Shown: piece after piece, positions 34,471 to 48,800 of the stretch
How the letters are laid out: every line of letters starts with the position of its first letter
Position numbering within the stretch: the stretch's first letter is position 1
Source of the DNA: Motacilla alba alba
Taxonomy: Eukaryota; Chordata; Aves; Passeriformes; Motacillidae
Direction: 5' to 3'
Assembly (NCBI RefSeq): GCF_015832195.1
Contig: NC_052018.1
Coordinates: 37,825,052-37,889,051, forward strand
DNA: 64,000 bases
Notes under the pieces: generated by a model
Told to the model about the DNA's origin: nothing
What the model saw: the letters and a program-made list of their open reading frames with translations, nothing else
The model's database searches: none
Position numbers and translations under genes: made by a program

Positions 34471-36830
34471 AAAAAGTGTAAGCATGAAAGTAATAAATAC
34501 AGCCTTTTTGTGGATTGCATAAAAATAATTCGTTTTTCTATTTTTAAGAATATTCATATTTTGGTTAAGAACCTGTTAAATCACTCAGTTTTACAGATAT
34601 AGTTCTCAACTTCTAAATAAACCCCTCTTGCTGTGTAGATGATATCAAATAGACATTTAAACACTCTGGAATGATTCCTTGGTTTGTCTATAAAGAAACA
34701 CATCGGGTATGAGAAGCTGGTGTTTAGAAGTACTTCAAGCTGTCAATGCTATCACTGCCAGAAACAATGCTTGCCTTTCACACCTACTCTCACTTCAGCT
34801 CTGTGCAATGAACCCCACTGAAGAACTGATGGAGCTGAAAAATAACTGTTTCCTTCTGCTGTGGAAGTTTTCATTTGAATGGCTCTTGGTTCTGCCACTG
34901 TGAAGTCATGCCTGCTCGAGGGAGGATATGGCACTGACAGGACTAAGTAACTTAGGGGGCTGCTTGCAGTTTACAGAGGTCAAGCTTCAAATGAATGTTC
35001 TCTTTTTTACTGAGAGGCTTTCTTTCATTTTCTCCATTCATTTTCTGCTTTATTTTTCTGGATTAATTAGCTAATATGGTGCAGTAAAGTTTCCTTGATT
35101 TTCCACTCTAAATTTCTCTTAATGTTTTGTATTTGCTTTAAAGTAATCATATTTGAATGAAAAGTTATTGGGTATTTTTCTTGAATCTCATAAAATCAAG
35201 GACATGTTTCCAACCCTGACATAGATGGAGGTGAGGGAAGAGAAAAAGGGTGATGGTGGAGGAAAGAGCCTTTGCAGCTGTGTAATCACAGCTGCATCAC
35301 AGGATGCAGGAGACAGCACAGCTATTGAGCATGAATGGTGAACCTGAGTGCCCTAAGCACACCTGCATCTCAGTGTGATTAGTACAGCACTCTTAGTTTT
35401 AGAGAAGAATTACATGTTTTTAACTGCCTAAAAGGTAGCTGATGTATATCATACTGTGGAGGGGACACTGCTTCCCCTGAGTTTAGACTAGGCCACTAGC
35501 TTTTTGATGATTATGTTGCAAAGACACTCACAAATGGACCATTTGCTAAAATCTCATTCACTAGGATCTCAGCACGGGGTAAATCTTATGTAGCGAATCG
35601 GATCTCTTGGAAAAAAGGTGGCTCTCCAGACAGAGATGGGCACCCCCATTGCAAGGATCCTTGCAGCAATGTCTTCAGCTAGATTGCCTGAGACTCCTCA
35701 ACCCACTGCTCTGCTCAGTTCTTGCAGCTCATCTGGCACTGCTTCTGTGTGACAACTCTGCCATAAGCAAGCTCCACTGCAACAGATTATTTCAAGCTGC
35801 AGACAAAACATCTCCTAATTCTCTTAACTGTCTACAAAAGACTGCCCCATTGGACTTTTCTACATACAATTTGATCAATTTTGTGGCAGGAACCTCCTGA
35901 GAGTCTCTGAGATAGCACATTTTTCCACCCAGGTTGTTAATCAACATATTTAAGCACAGAAATTGGTCTAGGCACTGCAGGGTTTCCTGGGGGAAATCTT
36001 CAGGGCAGTCTCAAATTTCCACTAGGAGAGCTTCTGCACCAATTAGTCAAATCCTTAATTGAAAGGGTGGCTAGAAGTTCGGTCAATCACTGTCTCAAGT
36101 CAGTCTATTGTCTAAATTACTCCATTATCTCTTCTATGCAGATGTATACATGGGGAGTTTCTGGATCACCCAAGGAGTTAATGACTTGAGTGCATCAGGT
36201 GTGCACACAGGCACAGCCCTGTTTCTCAGCTACACCTCAATCATAACTATAGGACAAACTTGCATTCCTACTTATTTTTATACTTAAGTTCTATACCTCT
36301 TGCTGCAATTAAAAGTCAGGCAACCTGAAACTCAATACCTCTGTAACTGCAGCCTGAGGAGTAAGACTCTAAATTATAACCATTTTTAAAGAGAAATTAT
36401 TTTAAACAAGCCTTTTTTCTAATTATATTTTTATGCTTTTAACAGATTCAAATTATCTTCATAGATAATGCAAAGTGATTAAAAATAAATAGCTATCCTC
36501 TAACATATTTAAGGCATGACCTATCTTCCTTGTGTAGTAATGGCCTAACTGAGCAGTGAAGTAAAAGACACATGTGCTTTTTCTTCTCTTTAGAACACTT
36601 AGAAATACTTCTACAACCTACAAAGCTGAAGAACAACAAAACCTCATCAGAATTTTTACATAAGTAATAGTTCTTACACACACAATATTAATGTACACTG
36701 TGGTTGCTAACTCACAGTAATGTCTAACTTAACAAAAGTGAGAACAAACTCACTGAGTTTGAAATGCCAGTCTAATGAACTAATAGTGGTCCTTCCTTTA
36801 TTTGCATTTACCTTTTCGTAGGTCATAGTA

Positions 36831-36884
36831 ATTGAAAGCCAAATGACTACATACATTATTGAAAGCCAAATGACTACACACAAC
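36831..36884. repeat. 27-bp tandem duplication
   Basis: Two adjacent copies with a 27-bp period. The first 21 bases (attgaaagccaaatgactaca) are identical at 36,831-36,851 and 36,858-36,878, and the remainder has diverged slightly. Confidence 0.85.
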
Positions 36885-38463
36885 TTATGCTGAAGGTAAC
36901 TTGAACACCATTTATGCCTCCATTATCCTGTCAGAACAACTGAGCTCAACAAGGGTCATAGCTCTACAGTACTACTGAAACAAACCACCAGGTGATTACA
37001 GCTGGGAGCATCTGAAAAGGGAGAAGGAAGGAGTAGTCAAGACATATATCTTGGGAAAGTAGTTCCCTTGGACATTATTTTGGGACTTTGCATCTGGTAA
37101 CCTCAGTTAATAGAGGTTATGCTCAATTTGTAACTGAATGCTATAAATTCATATCTATTTCAGTTCCATATCTTGTCCTTTGTCTTATCAGTACCAATGT
37201 TAAGCTAAAAACAAGTAAGCAAGTGAAAACAAAACAAGTCTCCCAGCTATTAAATTTCATCTGTTGGACTGCTTTACCTACATCTTAAGAGTTACTACAA
37301 ATACAGGGTCTGGGACTTGGTGCTCCTAAATCACTTTGGAAGCTGTTTTTTAGCAGGTACTTCTGAAAGAAAAGCATCTTAACTGAGGTGTTGTTAATGC
37401 AGGCTTCTTAATCTCAAGACCTTATTCCTCCCTGCAGAATATCAGCAATTTCTACTCACTTTAAATAGAGGCAGTTTGTGTCCTGCAGGGAAGAAAAAGA
37501 CCTAGGGAGCATTAACTAAAAAAGCTTTAACACAGAAGACTGTAACTGAGGTCATCTTAATTCAAATACTTTACACTGTGCTGGCCTTAAATGAACTAAT
37601 TTGAGACCTATGACCTTAACGGAGGGATTTCTCAATTGACATACTTTTAGCTGATGCAAAATCTACCTGAAATAGCCTTAGGAACTCTGTATATGCATAT
37701 TACTAAGCATATACTACAGTAAATGTGAAATTCTTCAGGATTTAGTAAAATCAGATATTCAGAGAACTTCTATGAGGAAAGCTTCAGATTTTTGGGTATT
37801 AGTAAGTTTTTGAGAGGAAGTAAGAAAGTAATAATGAATTATGATGCAAGCAGATTAAAATGCAGAATTATAAACCTTTCCTGTGCTGTGAAGAAAGTTA
37901 TGTAAAATCAATGGCTCTGTTTCTCTTGTCAACAAGAAGAGATCCTGAGATTGACCATTGCGTACAAGGCCCCAAAATAGCAGCTAGTATGTATTTGAAA
38001 AACTTGGAGCTACCACCATCTTTACAAAAGATTAGGTTTACAAATAGTTTTTAAATCCAAATTAAAACCAGGGATCCAGTTAACAAGAGTATAAATGATC
38101 AGAGCTTATGTTCAGGATTCAAACTTCCCCATATGATTTTCTCTTACCAAATATAAGAGGTAGCCATTTGTATGATGAAGGAGAATTCTGTTTCTAAATT
38201 ATTAATGTCCCACCCCTCACCTCCAACACCCCTCCAAAAATAAAAATCCAAGTAGAGAATTCCAGGCAATAAAACCTGATAAAGCAAAACAAATTCTTCC
38301 TAATTGTCCCAATCATTACATATTAGTTTGCAATGAGTATAGAATGGTTGCAGGTATCTATTTTGGCTTCTCTGCCAAAGTCTACCAGCCTGATTCCTCA
38401 CAGCTATGGGGTGTGGTCAATACTGGACAGGCAAGTGTGTTTCAACTCATTCCTGTCAGAATA

Positions 38464-38485
38464 AGCCTATCCTGTAGGATAGGCT
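38464..38485. repeat. Inverted repeat, 10-bp arms
   Basis: Arms agcctatcct (38,464-38,473) and aggataggct (38,476-38,485) are exact complements with a 2-nt spacer. It is an extruding palindrome instead of a stable RNA hairpin, because the loop is too short without opening the inner pairs. Confidence 0.75.
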
Positions 38486-39099
38486 GTACTGCCTGAGTGG
38501 GGGTGACTGAGCTAAAGCAGTCCCAGGGCATGAGAAGTTAATATGGGATGGGAGCTGCCACTGGCAAAAGGAAAGAATTGTGGCTTATTGCATCTCTGCT
38601 TCCTAGGAGAGTTGGCAAAGCATTTTCCCCTCTCACAAAGGCAGATGAGTATAAAACTTAATATCGCCACAATAATTCACTACTAATTTTTTAAGATTTA
38701 TGAAAGAGAAAGGGACAAATAAGCACAGGAAAAAAAACCAACATATACAGAAAAAGTGTTAAAGAACTCACGCAAAATGCATTTTTCCAATATGGGTGCG
38801 TGAAATGTAAGCAGACCCACGCAGCTCGGGAATTTGTGCACATGTAATTCTGACTTCTATCTGCACACCAAGCATTTGGTATGCAAGAGTATGGACAGTT
38901 AAAAACATTTGGGCTTTATTACATTGTTGCAGATGCTAAAACAATATAATACTTGGCAATATCTAAACAGAGCATCAGTGCACAACTCCTGCATCAGAAT
39001 CCTTGTAATGGAATGCTATTCTATATACAGGTTTAGGACAGAAACAAACCAGAAGTGATATAAAGTTCTGACTTCTCTTCCCACACAAAAATCCAAGAC

Positions 39100-39115
39100 T
39101 TTTTTTTTTTTTTTT
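39100..39115. repeat. Poly-T run (T16)
   Basis: A homopolymer of 16 T with no associated element. Confidence 0.85.
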
Positions 39116-40048
39116 CATTTGGTCAAGATTACTTCTCTCAAAATTGTGTGTTTGGTTTAGCTCCAGAGATTATACTTTTGTTCTCATGACTGTTTTTTTT
39201 GGGTTTAATGCAGTCTGTTGATTTTGTACGGCTGAGTCTGACTACATACATCAGACAAAGGGATTCAATATGCGCCTTCAACATGCCCTTCACTCACAAA
39301 ATATGCTTTGCAGAAATGACATTTTTGGTGTTACAAATCTGAAGATATTCCCTTGCTGCTACATTATGTCCTCCCAGAAGGATATACTTAAAATTTTCTG
39401 TCTAATTTTCTTCTGTGCTGTATTAGTTGATTTCAATTTCTAGTTTAAAATACTTGTTTCATGAAAATTTCCTTCTTATAGTTTCATATTCTTCCACCAC
39501 ATATAAATGAAGTGATTTTACAATAACAATTAATTGCTCTTAGGGAAAAGACCAAATTATGCATGTGGATATTGCATAGAACTTCACCTACATTTTGAGA
39601 AATGATTGGTTAACCTGTTTTTCTCACTTTGTCTCTCAGATCACAATATTTTCCACCTTAAGGACTTAATAAGTTTACGGTAATAACTAATATTGTATAG
39701 AGCTGCTCATGCCTCTGTTTATTTTTTTTACATAATTTATTTATGTAATTACTTATTTGGCAATATAAGGAAAAGTGGTATTCCATTGTTTGATAGTATA
39801 CTTATGCTGCAGACTTCTGCCAGAACATCCATGTCAGTTGGGATAGATGTGGTGTCATTTGAGACTGATTTAGCTGTAGGAGCAAAAACCTATCATGTAG
39901 ACTGCAATGGCAGAACCATATTTTTGTCAGCTCTGTGAGAAAATGTGCTTTGCCAGACAAAATAAGAAAGATAATAAAGATATGTAACCACAGTAAGAAA
40001 GCCTTACTGACCTGCTGTTACTGTACTTAGAGAGTAGTAGTAGTTAGG

Positions 40049-40172
40049 ATTTGTTTGGTTTAGTTTTGGTTTCAGTTTTTTGAGGATTAATTTGGTTTGT
40101 TTTTTGGTTTTTTGGGATTTTTTTTTTTGGTTTGGTTTGGTTTGTTTGGGTTTTTTCTTGGGATTTTGTTTC
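40049..40172. repeat. T/G-rich low-complexity tract
   Basis: About 120 bp of T and G in units such as ggttt, ttggtttg and tttggg. It is the strand-opposite equivalent of the A/C-rich tracts elsewhere in the window. It gives artificial Phe/Gly- or Lys/Pro/Asn-rich translations. It is too irregular to be telomeric TTAGGG repeat. Confidence 0.75.
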
Positions 40173-41747
40173 ATAACAACTTTAGGCAGCTTTTCAATGA
40201 CACAAAAATCCATGACAACTCCTTAATGCTTCTGGATCTGGACTCTTCCCTGCAATATCAGGTGAAAAAAAGTCCATGTAAAGCCCCAGAGATTTAGTAC
40301 ATTTTCAGTTCAGGACTAGTTGTCTGCTGGATCCAGTTACTTTAGTAGATTATTTGTCAGGAGTTTGGTTATGGTATAAAAAAGAGCGAAACATAGGTTG
40401 CTCAAACAAAAGTAAATACTTGGGAAAAGCTCTTAAAGAAAATAACTTGCTTGGTCCACCTGTGCAGTATGTGTTCTTTGCAAAGTTTATTCTAAATAAG
40501 ATTCTAAAAGAATTCCACACTATGATGCTGTTTCCAAGAGTATGATTTTCGCTATCATTTATGATTTTACAGGGATCTTGATCAAATACAACTTTCCTGA
40601 ATTTGTGTCTGTATTTGAGAATCCAACACCAAGCAAATGGATATTCACCCTACCTCAAAAATAAAAATATAGGTGTTATGGCTCCCACTTTATTAAGCTT
40701 TTTATCAAACTCCTGGTCTGTCATTGTGACAGCTGTACTTGGCAGTGGAGGGAATTGTCATGGCTGATACTCCAACAAGGAGCTCCTGCTCTGGGATGCT
40801 GCATTATGTGAGGTCTTGATCTCAGACAACTCAAATTTATTCCCTTGGAAAAAGATACTGGGGTTTTTATGCAAGGATGAGATTTTGGTAATGAGTAAAC
40901 AGTACACTGTAAGGACTCAGAAAAGAACTTGCTTCTTCAAAAGACCTTTTAGAAACATTATAAATATCCTGAAAACTGGTGGGGATATAGACTTAAAACT
41001 GCTCTTCAGGAAATAAACTCAATATCTATTGTATTTTTGGAGACAGAGTACACAAAAAAATAAATCCTAGACCTGAATACAAAAAGTAAATTAAAGCAGT
41101 GTTATTTTAGTGATGCTAGGGATGTTTTTTTAAAAATATTTTTATTAAAAAAACCCAAACCCAGTACTTCTGTAGAAAATTGCTTTTTCACTATCAGATT
41201 TTTAACAAACCTTATAGCAGATGTCTTTACACTTTTATTAGTTTATATATTTTCCACGGGGACTCCTGATAATACATTCCTGATGAGATATTGTCGTTCA
41301 GACTTCCAAGTGCATTCTCTTATCTTATTGTGTTGGGTTTTTTTCTTTTCTTTCCCCATTTTTAATAACTTAGTTATGCACATATTTTGCTATTATGTCA
41401 TACTCTTCTCCTGGTTCTGAGATAAAGCTTTCAAGAACAACTTGTTATTATTAGTCTAGGTATTCTGGCTCTTTTTTATTGTTATTAAACTGATGAATGA
41501 TTTTATACTCCATTTTTCCTTGAGATTTTTGAAAAAGTAGGCATTATTTCAGGTTGCTGTATTGCAGAAAATACATTCTCTAGTATTATTAGGTGCCTAA
41601 GCACTTACCAATCTCAACTTTCATCTAACTATTTTAATCTTCACTTGGTTTAGTCTTTACTGAATTTACTGTCTTACTTTCAATTAGGTGCATTTGTTAT
41701 AACAAAGGACTTATTTCTCTGTCTTTTTTTTCTGTAATCCTTTAGGA

Positions 41748-41768
41748 AAATAATAATAATAATAATTA
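41748..41768. repeat. (AAT)n microsatellite
   Basis: About six to seven uninterrupted AAT units. Confidence 0.85.
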
Positions 41769-44700
41769 TGCATTTATTGCCTTTGGATACTTAAACACCA
41801 CATTTTACCTTGTAAATTTACAGCAAATAGAGACACACAAGTCAAATGGAGATGTACTTTATGAGTGCTGAGGTGGAAAATTTCTGTAACTTTTGACTGT
41901 GTTATACAAAAGAGATGAAGATTGCTTTAAAGTAACTATTGTGTCTCAGCTAATTTATGCTTCCTGAAAGACAACTGGATTCCTGATAAGCACAGAGAAG
42001 GATTCTTGATATTTCCTTTGTTTGCAGAGCAGCACCCTATATCATTTAAATTGACAAAACCTTAGAAAGGTTCACCCAGCTGTTTGCACTGCCAACAAAA
42101 ACTTAAAGCAAAGGAAATTTCAGGAAATCTGCTCTATAGAAATATTTTCTTATCTTTGACTCACTTATTACCTATCACAAGGCTCATTTTGATCTTCCTT
42201 ATTGTCTGAGGTGCTACCCTTCCAAACAGCAGGTGTTGAAGTCTATCATACAGCCAAATGTTTCCTTATATGCATACAGTGGAGTTAGTAGACATTTAAT
42301 ATGGAGTTACTTGAAGTGAAGCCTAAGCACACAGCTGTAAAATTGATTAACTGATTATAAGATACCATGTCAAGGCAGTTACTTTATTCACTTCCATGGA
42401 AGAATGAATTAGTGAATGGAAGGTTGGGGTGAGCAATTGTATTTCAACTACCCAAACTGTTCCATATTTTGAAACTGAGCATCTCTGTGATTTTAGCTGT
42501 TGTAGGTCCCTTCTTGTCAGTCAGAAAAGTTACCATATCTAGCAGTATAAAGAATGTTTTCATTGCATGACATTCAAGGGAGTAAAGTAGGACGTGTTTT
42601 TCTTTGCACAAATCACTGGCAGTATAGAGTCAGCCAGAAGAGAAGGTCTTGTGGGAAGACCTGCTGGACTGCTGCCAGAAGGCTTTAGTGACATACTGTC
42701 CCTGACAACCTGAAAGGGGGAAATTCTGAATTTCTTTACTTTGTCAAGAACATTGACAAGAATAAATGGTAGTTTTATAAATTGTAGCTCAGGACAAAAT
42801 GCAAGTCAGGATTAGTATAAAAATAGGAACAGAGTATGCAAGAGTCAAAGGATCTATGGCCTTTTCCTTTCCTCTTGCTAACTATAAAATTTTTGTGCAA
42901 TCTTGTTTAGATATTAGATATTATATATTTAGTTGATCCTTTCCCATGGTGGATAACATATTTTTGCTTCTGTTATAAGTATTTTGGAGCTTTCAGTCTG
43001 TTTGTGTTTACACTTATATACATAGTGAGTAAATACTGTTTAGAATCACAGGTTCTTCTCCAGAAAAAATGGACACTAAAGGAATTTTGTCTGATATTAA
43101 AGCAGATATATACTTCACCTCTCATGTCAATTAAAGAACCCCAGTTTTTACCACTACATACTAATCACAGGAATAATCTAGCAATGCAAGTGTATTGCAA
43201 AATGGTATGTGGCCAATATAAATATGTATCACCATATAAGAGATCTGACACATGTAAGAATTTTTAAAATGCTGGACCCCAAATTTTCTTCCTTGATGTA
43301 TAAGTATTATACAGCTTTTGATTATTTTGCTGCATATTATTATTTTTCTGCACTCTATTATTTTGGCTGGATTTGGTCTCATTCAGTTTACAGGTAAACT
43401 CTGGAAAAGAATTAGCATTTATACAATATAAGATCATTTTTTCACATCTAAAAATTATTTTGATGTAGTATATATGTGTTTATGGGCTCTTTACCTTTGT
43501 AAGGTCCTTTTCATCAGTAATTGAAACATATAAATTGAGAGTCTGTAAGTCTGCCTACAATATTCCCCTTATGTAGCTTTGAAAATTAAATGAAAAAGTT
43601 AACCTATTGATTTTACTTATCCAACTAATCAGTAAACCAAAATCGGCATCTTGTGTTAAAGTAAGTACAGCTGATCAAAACGGATGTGCTTGAATAACTA
43701 TCTCCTTTTTTCCTCACTTTCTTTTTGCTAAGTCAGCATAAAAAAATAAAAAGGAAGAATTTTATCAAAATGTTATGAAATTAAAATACAGGGCATGATT
43801 TTATTAACTGAATAAGCATTCAATACACTAAAGTATCTCCAAGACCATGAGCAAATACACAACGTAATCCAGTGATGTAATCCAGTCACAGTGATGGGTT
43901 GGCAGGGACAGTGTCACCTGAAGGACAGGCTCAGAAAGCCATACATGGATCAAGTGTAATGGACCAGGCAAGTGCAACTAGTGTCCAGTCTGATTTTTAA
44001 CTCCACAAGGCACTATCACCACACAGCTGATCTGGCACAGAGTGTTTCAAGCCAACTCTGTGCCTCCAAGAAAGTAGCTGTGTGCACATCCAGCAAGTCT
44101 AAGGCAATGAAAGACATGACACAAGAATACAAGAATAATGCCTGGGAACTTTTGGCTTCTTGAGAAAGATCTGGATGTGAGAAGGCTGGGGAAATAACCG
44201 TCCTAAGGTACTAAGATGAAAAAATGTAAAACTTCCATATTAGTGGTATACATGATTAACACTGGGACAAAAAACACCAGTGAAATCTATCGTAGTAGGA
44301 AATTTTCCCCCCTTTCTGACATGGTTATAATCCTGCCTTGGTGCATTAATGCTGAAAAAAAATGTAGTCTCATTCTTTAGCCTTGTAATTTATAATTGGT
44401 TAAGAAATTTAAATAAAAGTTAATGTTTGTTGAATCAATTTGGATAATAGTTCCATAAAACCACATTTCTTTCAGGGAAAAACATCAGAGAACTACACCA
44501 GTTTTGGTTTTAGGAATCTTATATATCATCCACTGTCTGAACAGATGAAGTAAACAGCATGAGAGCATCTTGAAGCATTTGAAATGTGTGGTAAAAGGAC
44601 TAATGATTACATAAACATAGCATATAATTATTTCTACTTATAAAGGGACAATATTTCAATACTATTTTTAAGGGTCATATATTTTGAGATGAAATATTCA

Positions 44701-45770
44701 CTTGAAAAGAACTTCAGCGTTTGAACCACAGTTTATTTCTACATCTTTAAGCAAATTAACAGCAACTTGATTGAGCCTCAACTCATTGAAGCTTTCTTTC
44801 CTTCCTGCCCACAGCAGGAATCTCTCTGAGAGCGAGTAGGCTGTTTTACAACTGAAACCTTAATTTGAGACAAACAGATGTAGTGTAAAACTAGCAAGTT
44901 GGTTTGTTTGTTTTGTTACTGGAAGAAAAAATTAAAAAAACCCACAGATTATCATGCTGGCTACTTTAACTACAATCAATAATTTGAAATTCACCTTTAA
45001 TTCACCTGTAAACACTTGTAAGGTCTTACAAGTTTTTAAGCAACAACACCACAACTGTCCAGATCTCCGGAGACTGGATTACTCTACTCTAAGAAAAAAA
45101 AATATAGAACAAGGTTTCACTCTTCAACTATGCTACATATGGAGTCTTATGACTGAGTCAATGTTTAAATTGTTTGTGTTTCATGTCAGAAGAAATACCT
45201 CAGAAAGACAATCTAAGCTGCAAGAACCATATAGCAACACATAATACCCAGTGCAGAATACTGGCAGAAGAAATATTAAAAATTCCTTTTCTCCAGAACT
45301 GAAGTGTAGGATAAAGAAAGAAGTGTTAGGTAACACTGACATCTTCAAATGTCTTTTTAAAAGTCAGATATGTTGATAGAGCTGCTTCTTCTCACCTTCT
45401 GTCAGCTGTGTACTTAAACCACTAATTCAAAAAGTGAATTTTTAGTCCAAACTTTTTTTGTTCTGTCTCAAGAGAATGTTCTGTTCATACAATTTGAGAA
45501 ATTAAGAAGAAAAATGTATTCAGCTTTTTCTGACACTGGGAATTTTGGAGATGTCTTGGGCCAATATGAAAGCATGAATTAATGAATTACTGAGAAAGCA
45601 TTATGATTCTTACCTTTGAAAACTCCACTTTTGTTTTCCTTTCTTGAGACCATTCCTGTACTTTGTCCATTAACTCTTGAGTATAAAGGCAAAACAATTT
45701 CTACAAGCAGATTTTATTCTAAGGGAAATTGGGTAAAAAGAAGACTTATTTACTCTGTGCTGAAGAAACT

Positions 45771-45815
45771 ATCTCACATTTTCACAACATTTTCTATGTT
45801 GTGAAAATGTGAGAT
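45771..45815. repeat. Perfect inverted repeat, 20-bp arms
   Basis: Left arm atctcacattttcacaacat (45,771-45,790) and right arm atgttgtgaaaatgtgagat (45,796-45,815) pair without a single mismatch around a 5-nt loop (tttct). The flanking bases do not pair. It is the longest perfect hairpin seen in the window. A pre-microRNA normally has a longer, bulged stem and a larger loop, so this does not look like one. There is no TIR-plus-target-duplication signature. A template-switch mutation is the simplest explanation. Confidence 0.92.
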
Positions 45816-48800
45816 TTCTAAGGAAATTTCTATTTGCAATTTACTGCTTAGTTTTTCTCTGAATGTGTTATAATGAAGTTGACATACTGAGACATCACTC
45901 TATTTCTATGTACCAGTTGTGTGTAATAGATCAGAATAATAAACAAATATTTATTTAAGTCTGAAACTATGCATTTAACAGTTTCTAATATTGCTTAACA
46001 GATTAGACCTTAAACTAACCGACCAGAACTATCATGTCAACTGAGACAGACCATTAGTAAAATGTGATGTGAACACTTCACTATTATGTTCAGTTAACAT
46101 TTTTCTTTTACAATCACTGTCCATTGTCACATTTTCACCAGATTTAGGGAACGTACCCCACAAGTATGTTTTAGTATTTACCAATGTTTTGATCAATTTC
46201 CCAAGTGTGATGAAAAGCCAGTGCAGGCACTGGCAAACCAGTATATGAAAGGGTTGAAGGACTTGTAAAAATCTTAAATAGCTGATCTGTACAAAGCAGA
46301 CTATTTTCAGAGTGATCCATGGAAGTCATGGTCCTTTGATAACAAACAAACTATAACGTAATACTTGCTTCATTATTTATAAAGCTTCTTTAGGTACATG
46401 TGGTACCTATCATGAGAGAAATGCAAAATGTCTATTAATACTTCTTGTGGACAGATGCAAGTAAGTAACAATACCCATTATATTTCTGAAGTGAATAATA
46501 GTGAAAAATATTGCCCATGAGTGGAATCTGTCACCCTCTAGAGGTACCTATTTATTTCTAGTGGTTACTGAGAAAAATAAAAGCTCATTGAGTGTGAAGG
46601 TGCCTAATCTATGAAACATGAACTCCATCCTCGTGGGAAGATAAGCCATTTGAAAAAATTAACCTTACTAAGGTAAAGACCTTGATAAAGATTGTGATTA
46701 CAACAAGACATAAAATTAAGGAAGAGAATTTGAAGAAAGTAAGACTGGAAGATCAGTAAGGGCTAAAAAAGTAAACTGGTTTTGATTATCCTTTTGTAGA
46801 GTTGTAATGTTATCCTGACAAAGCAAAAGGGTAATCAGCATACAAGACAAAAGGAATGAATTTTGAAAAGGAAGACAATATAGTAGATGGATTCCAAGAC
46901 TGACAGTACTCTTTTGTCATCTGCTCATCCTTCATTGAGGTAGGCTAAATAAAATATCTCTATTTTACAAGGACAAATAAGACCACAAATAAATTTCCTG
47001 TTACATTATAGTAAACCTTTAACTAAGCTATTTATTTCCATGCTGGTAAGCAATTTTGCATAAAAGATCTACTACTCTAAAATGTAGTCCCTAGTGAATT
47101 TTGTACAAGCTAATTATGGATTGGTGAAAAATAAGATAAGAGAACTGCTGACACAATCTTAAATAACAGCATGCTGGACTAAAATGCCTAAGTTGGATAA
47201 CAACTTCTGAAACTTTGCTCATTGGTGTGTACAGCATTGGCTTTTAAGCAAACGTAGCTGTTTGCAGCTCAGCAACATAGCTAAAGAAATGTTATAGTAC
47301 ATAAAATGATACAAATGTGATTAGTATGTCACACTCAGATCAGTATGCTATGCATCGTGCATCCACACAGGATGAGTGCTTCCTGCACCATGAAGATTCA
47401 GGCTTAAGTAATGGAGCAAATGCAAGTGTTGTCTGTTTTGTATAGTTCAGGACTGCAGAAAGGAGATTATTGACAATATTCAAGAAAAATTTTTAGGAAG
47501 CTGAAGAGTGAATGAAGAGCTTCTCATAGCCTGATTAGTGTCTTGAACTTCTGTCATATGCTTCTGGTTTTGTTTTTTAGTTTGATTTTAGCAATATTTT
47601 TTGTATTTTTGCTTTATTTTGAGACTATAAAATTGTTTTTTGCTTATTCACTGTGTTTTGTCTAAATAAATTCAAATAGCTTTTGCAGACTAAGGAGAGT
47701 TGGTCTTGAGTCTCTAAACTTCATGCATAGCAGTGCTTACTTGTACAGAGAAAAAAATCTGAAGCTAAATTTATGAAAGGAGTATTTACTAAATTTAATT
47801 TTGCATACATCACTGGGAATGATGAAACACAAAAGAGAACAAATATCTCCTTACTTATCCATTATGATCACTTCTTAATTCTGTTGGAAATATTAAGCAC
47901 ACTTTCTTGGGCATCTTGGCAGAGAAATTAAATTTTGTCTGTGCAGCTGGACATAGTTTGAGTTTGTCAAGGGAAAAGAACCATAGTTTACTCAGTGTTG
48001 AAAGCAAGCAGTAAAATGTTAAGGTAAAGTCTAAGCATACCACTGAGATATAGGATTACTTGGATAAGATGTTCACTGCCTTGTTTTTTTGTTTTCTCAG
48101 ATATCTAGACTCTGACGTGACTTCTCTGGAAGAGCAGAGCTTGTTAACATGCTAAATTTGTATGTACTTCTCTTGAAAATGTATGTTGCTTGGGAGGAGA
48201 GCCAGCAACCATGCTGATGTGGTTATCATTCACTGCTGTAATACAGTCACTATTTGGGTGAGGGTCTGTGTTTCTTGAGTGGAAAGATGAAGACTACATC
48301 CTTAGGAAGACACCTGCACAAAGGGCAGGAGGGCTGTTGCAGGAACATGCTATGGTTTAAGAGCACCAAGGGCTCTCTCACACTTTTGTATGTAGAGGAT
48401 AGCAGTTGTTTCATACAAAGAAATAACATTTAGATGAACATATCAATCATTGAACAAAGGAAGTTTTATCTCTGTAATCTTAGGGGGCAGAGAGGAGATG
48501 TTTCCATTTTTTTTCCTACATGCAAAGATGAGATCTAGAAGAGTTATAGCCATGAAAAAAGCACCAGTTGAGCTTTCCACTTTTCATTTATTTCCCTTCC
48601 TCTTAGTAAATGCATGTGGCCTTAAGCTTAGCAATAATCAATGCAAAGCTAAATATTTATTAAAAATTTTTAAAATATCATCTGCACTTTTATCATGCAT
48701 GTTTATGCTAGATAAGAGGAAATTTTTTCAGTCAAATGGAAAAAAATCAACATTCTATTTCCTGTATAAAGAGTAAATTACCTCCCATTGAATATAATGT

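Larger units (their letters stand above)
34471..45770. other. Unique AT-rich DNA, no gene seen
   Basis: More than 11 kb without a recognisable exon, RNA gene or transposon. It includes the small repeats listed at 36,831, 38,464, 39,100, 40,049 and 41,748. Open frames are short and without recognisable domains; the 97-codon frame at 35,607-35,900 starts with TTG and reads as chance. Confidence 0.55.

Noticed and set aside
40049..40172. Interstitial telomeric repeat
   Set aside because: The units are irregular ggttt/tttggg mixtures, with no TTAGGG periodicity.
40097..40297. Hydrophobic frame resembling a signal or membrane protein (FFGFLGFFF-like)
   Set aside because: A translation of the T/G-rich low-complexity tract at 40,049-40,172.
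45771..45815. MicroRNA precursor
   Set aside because: The stem is only 20 bp, perfectly paired, with a 5-nt loop and unpaired flanks; real precursors have a longer, imperfect stem.
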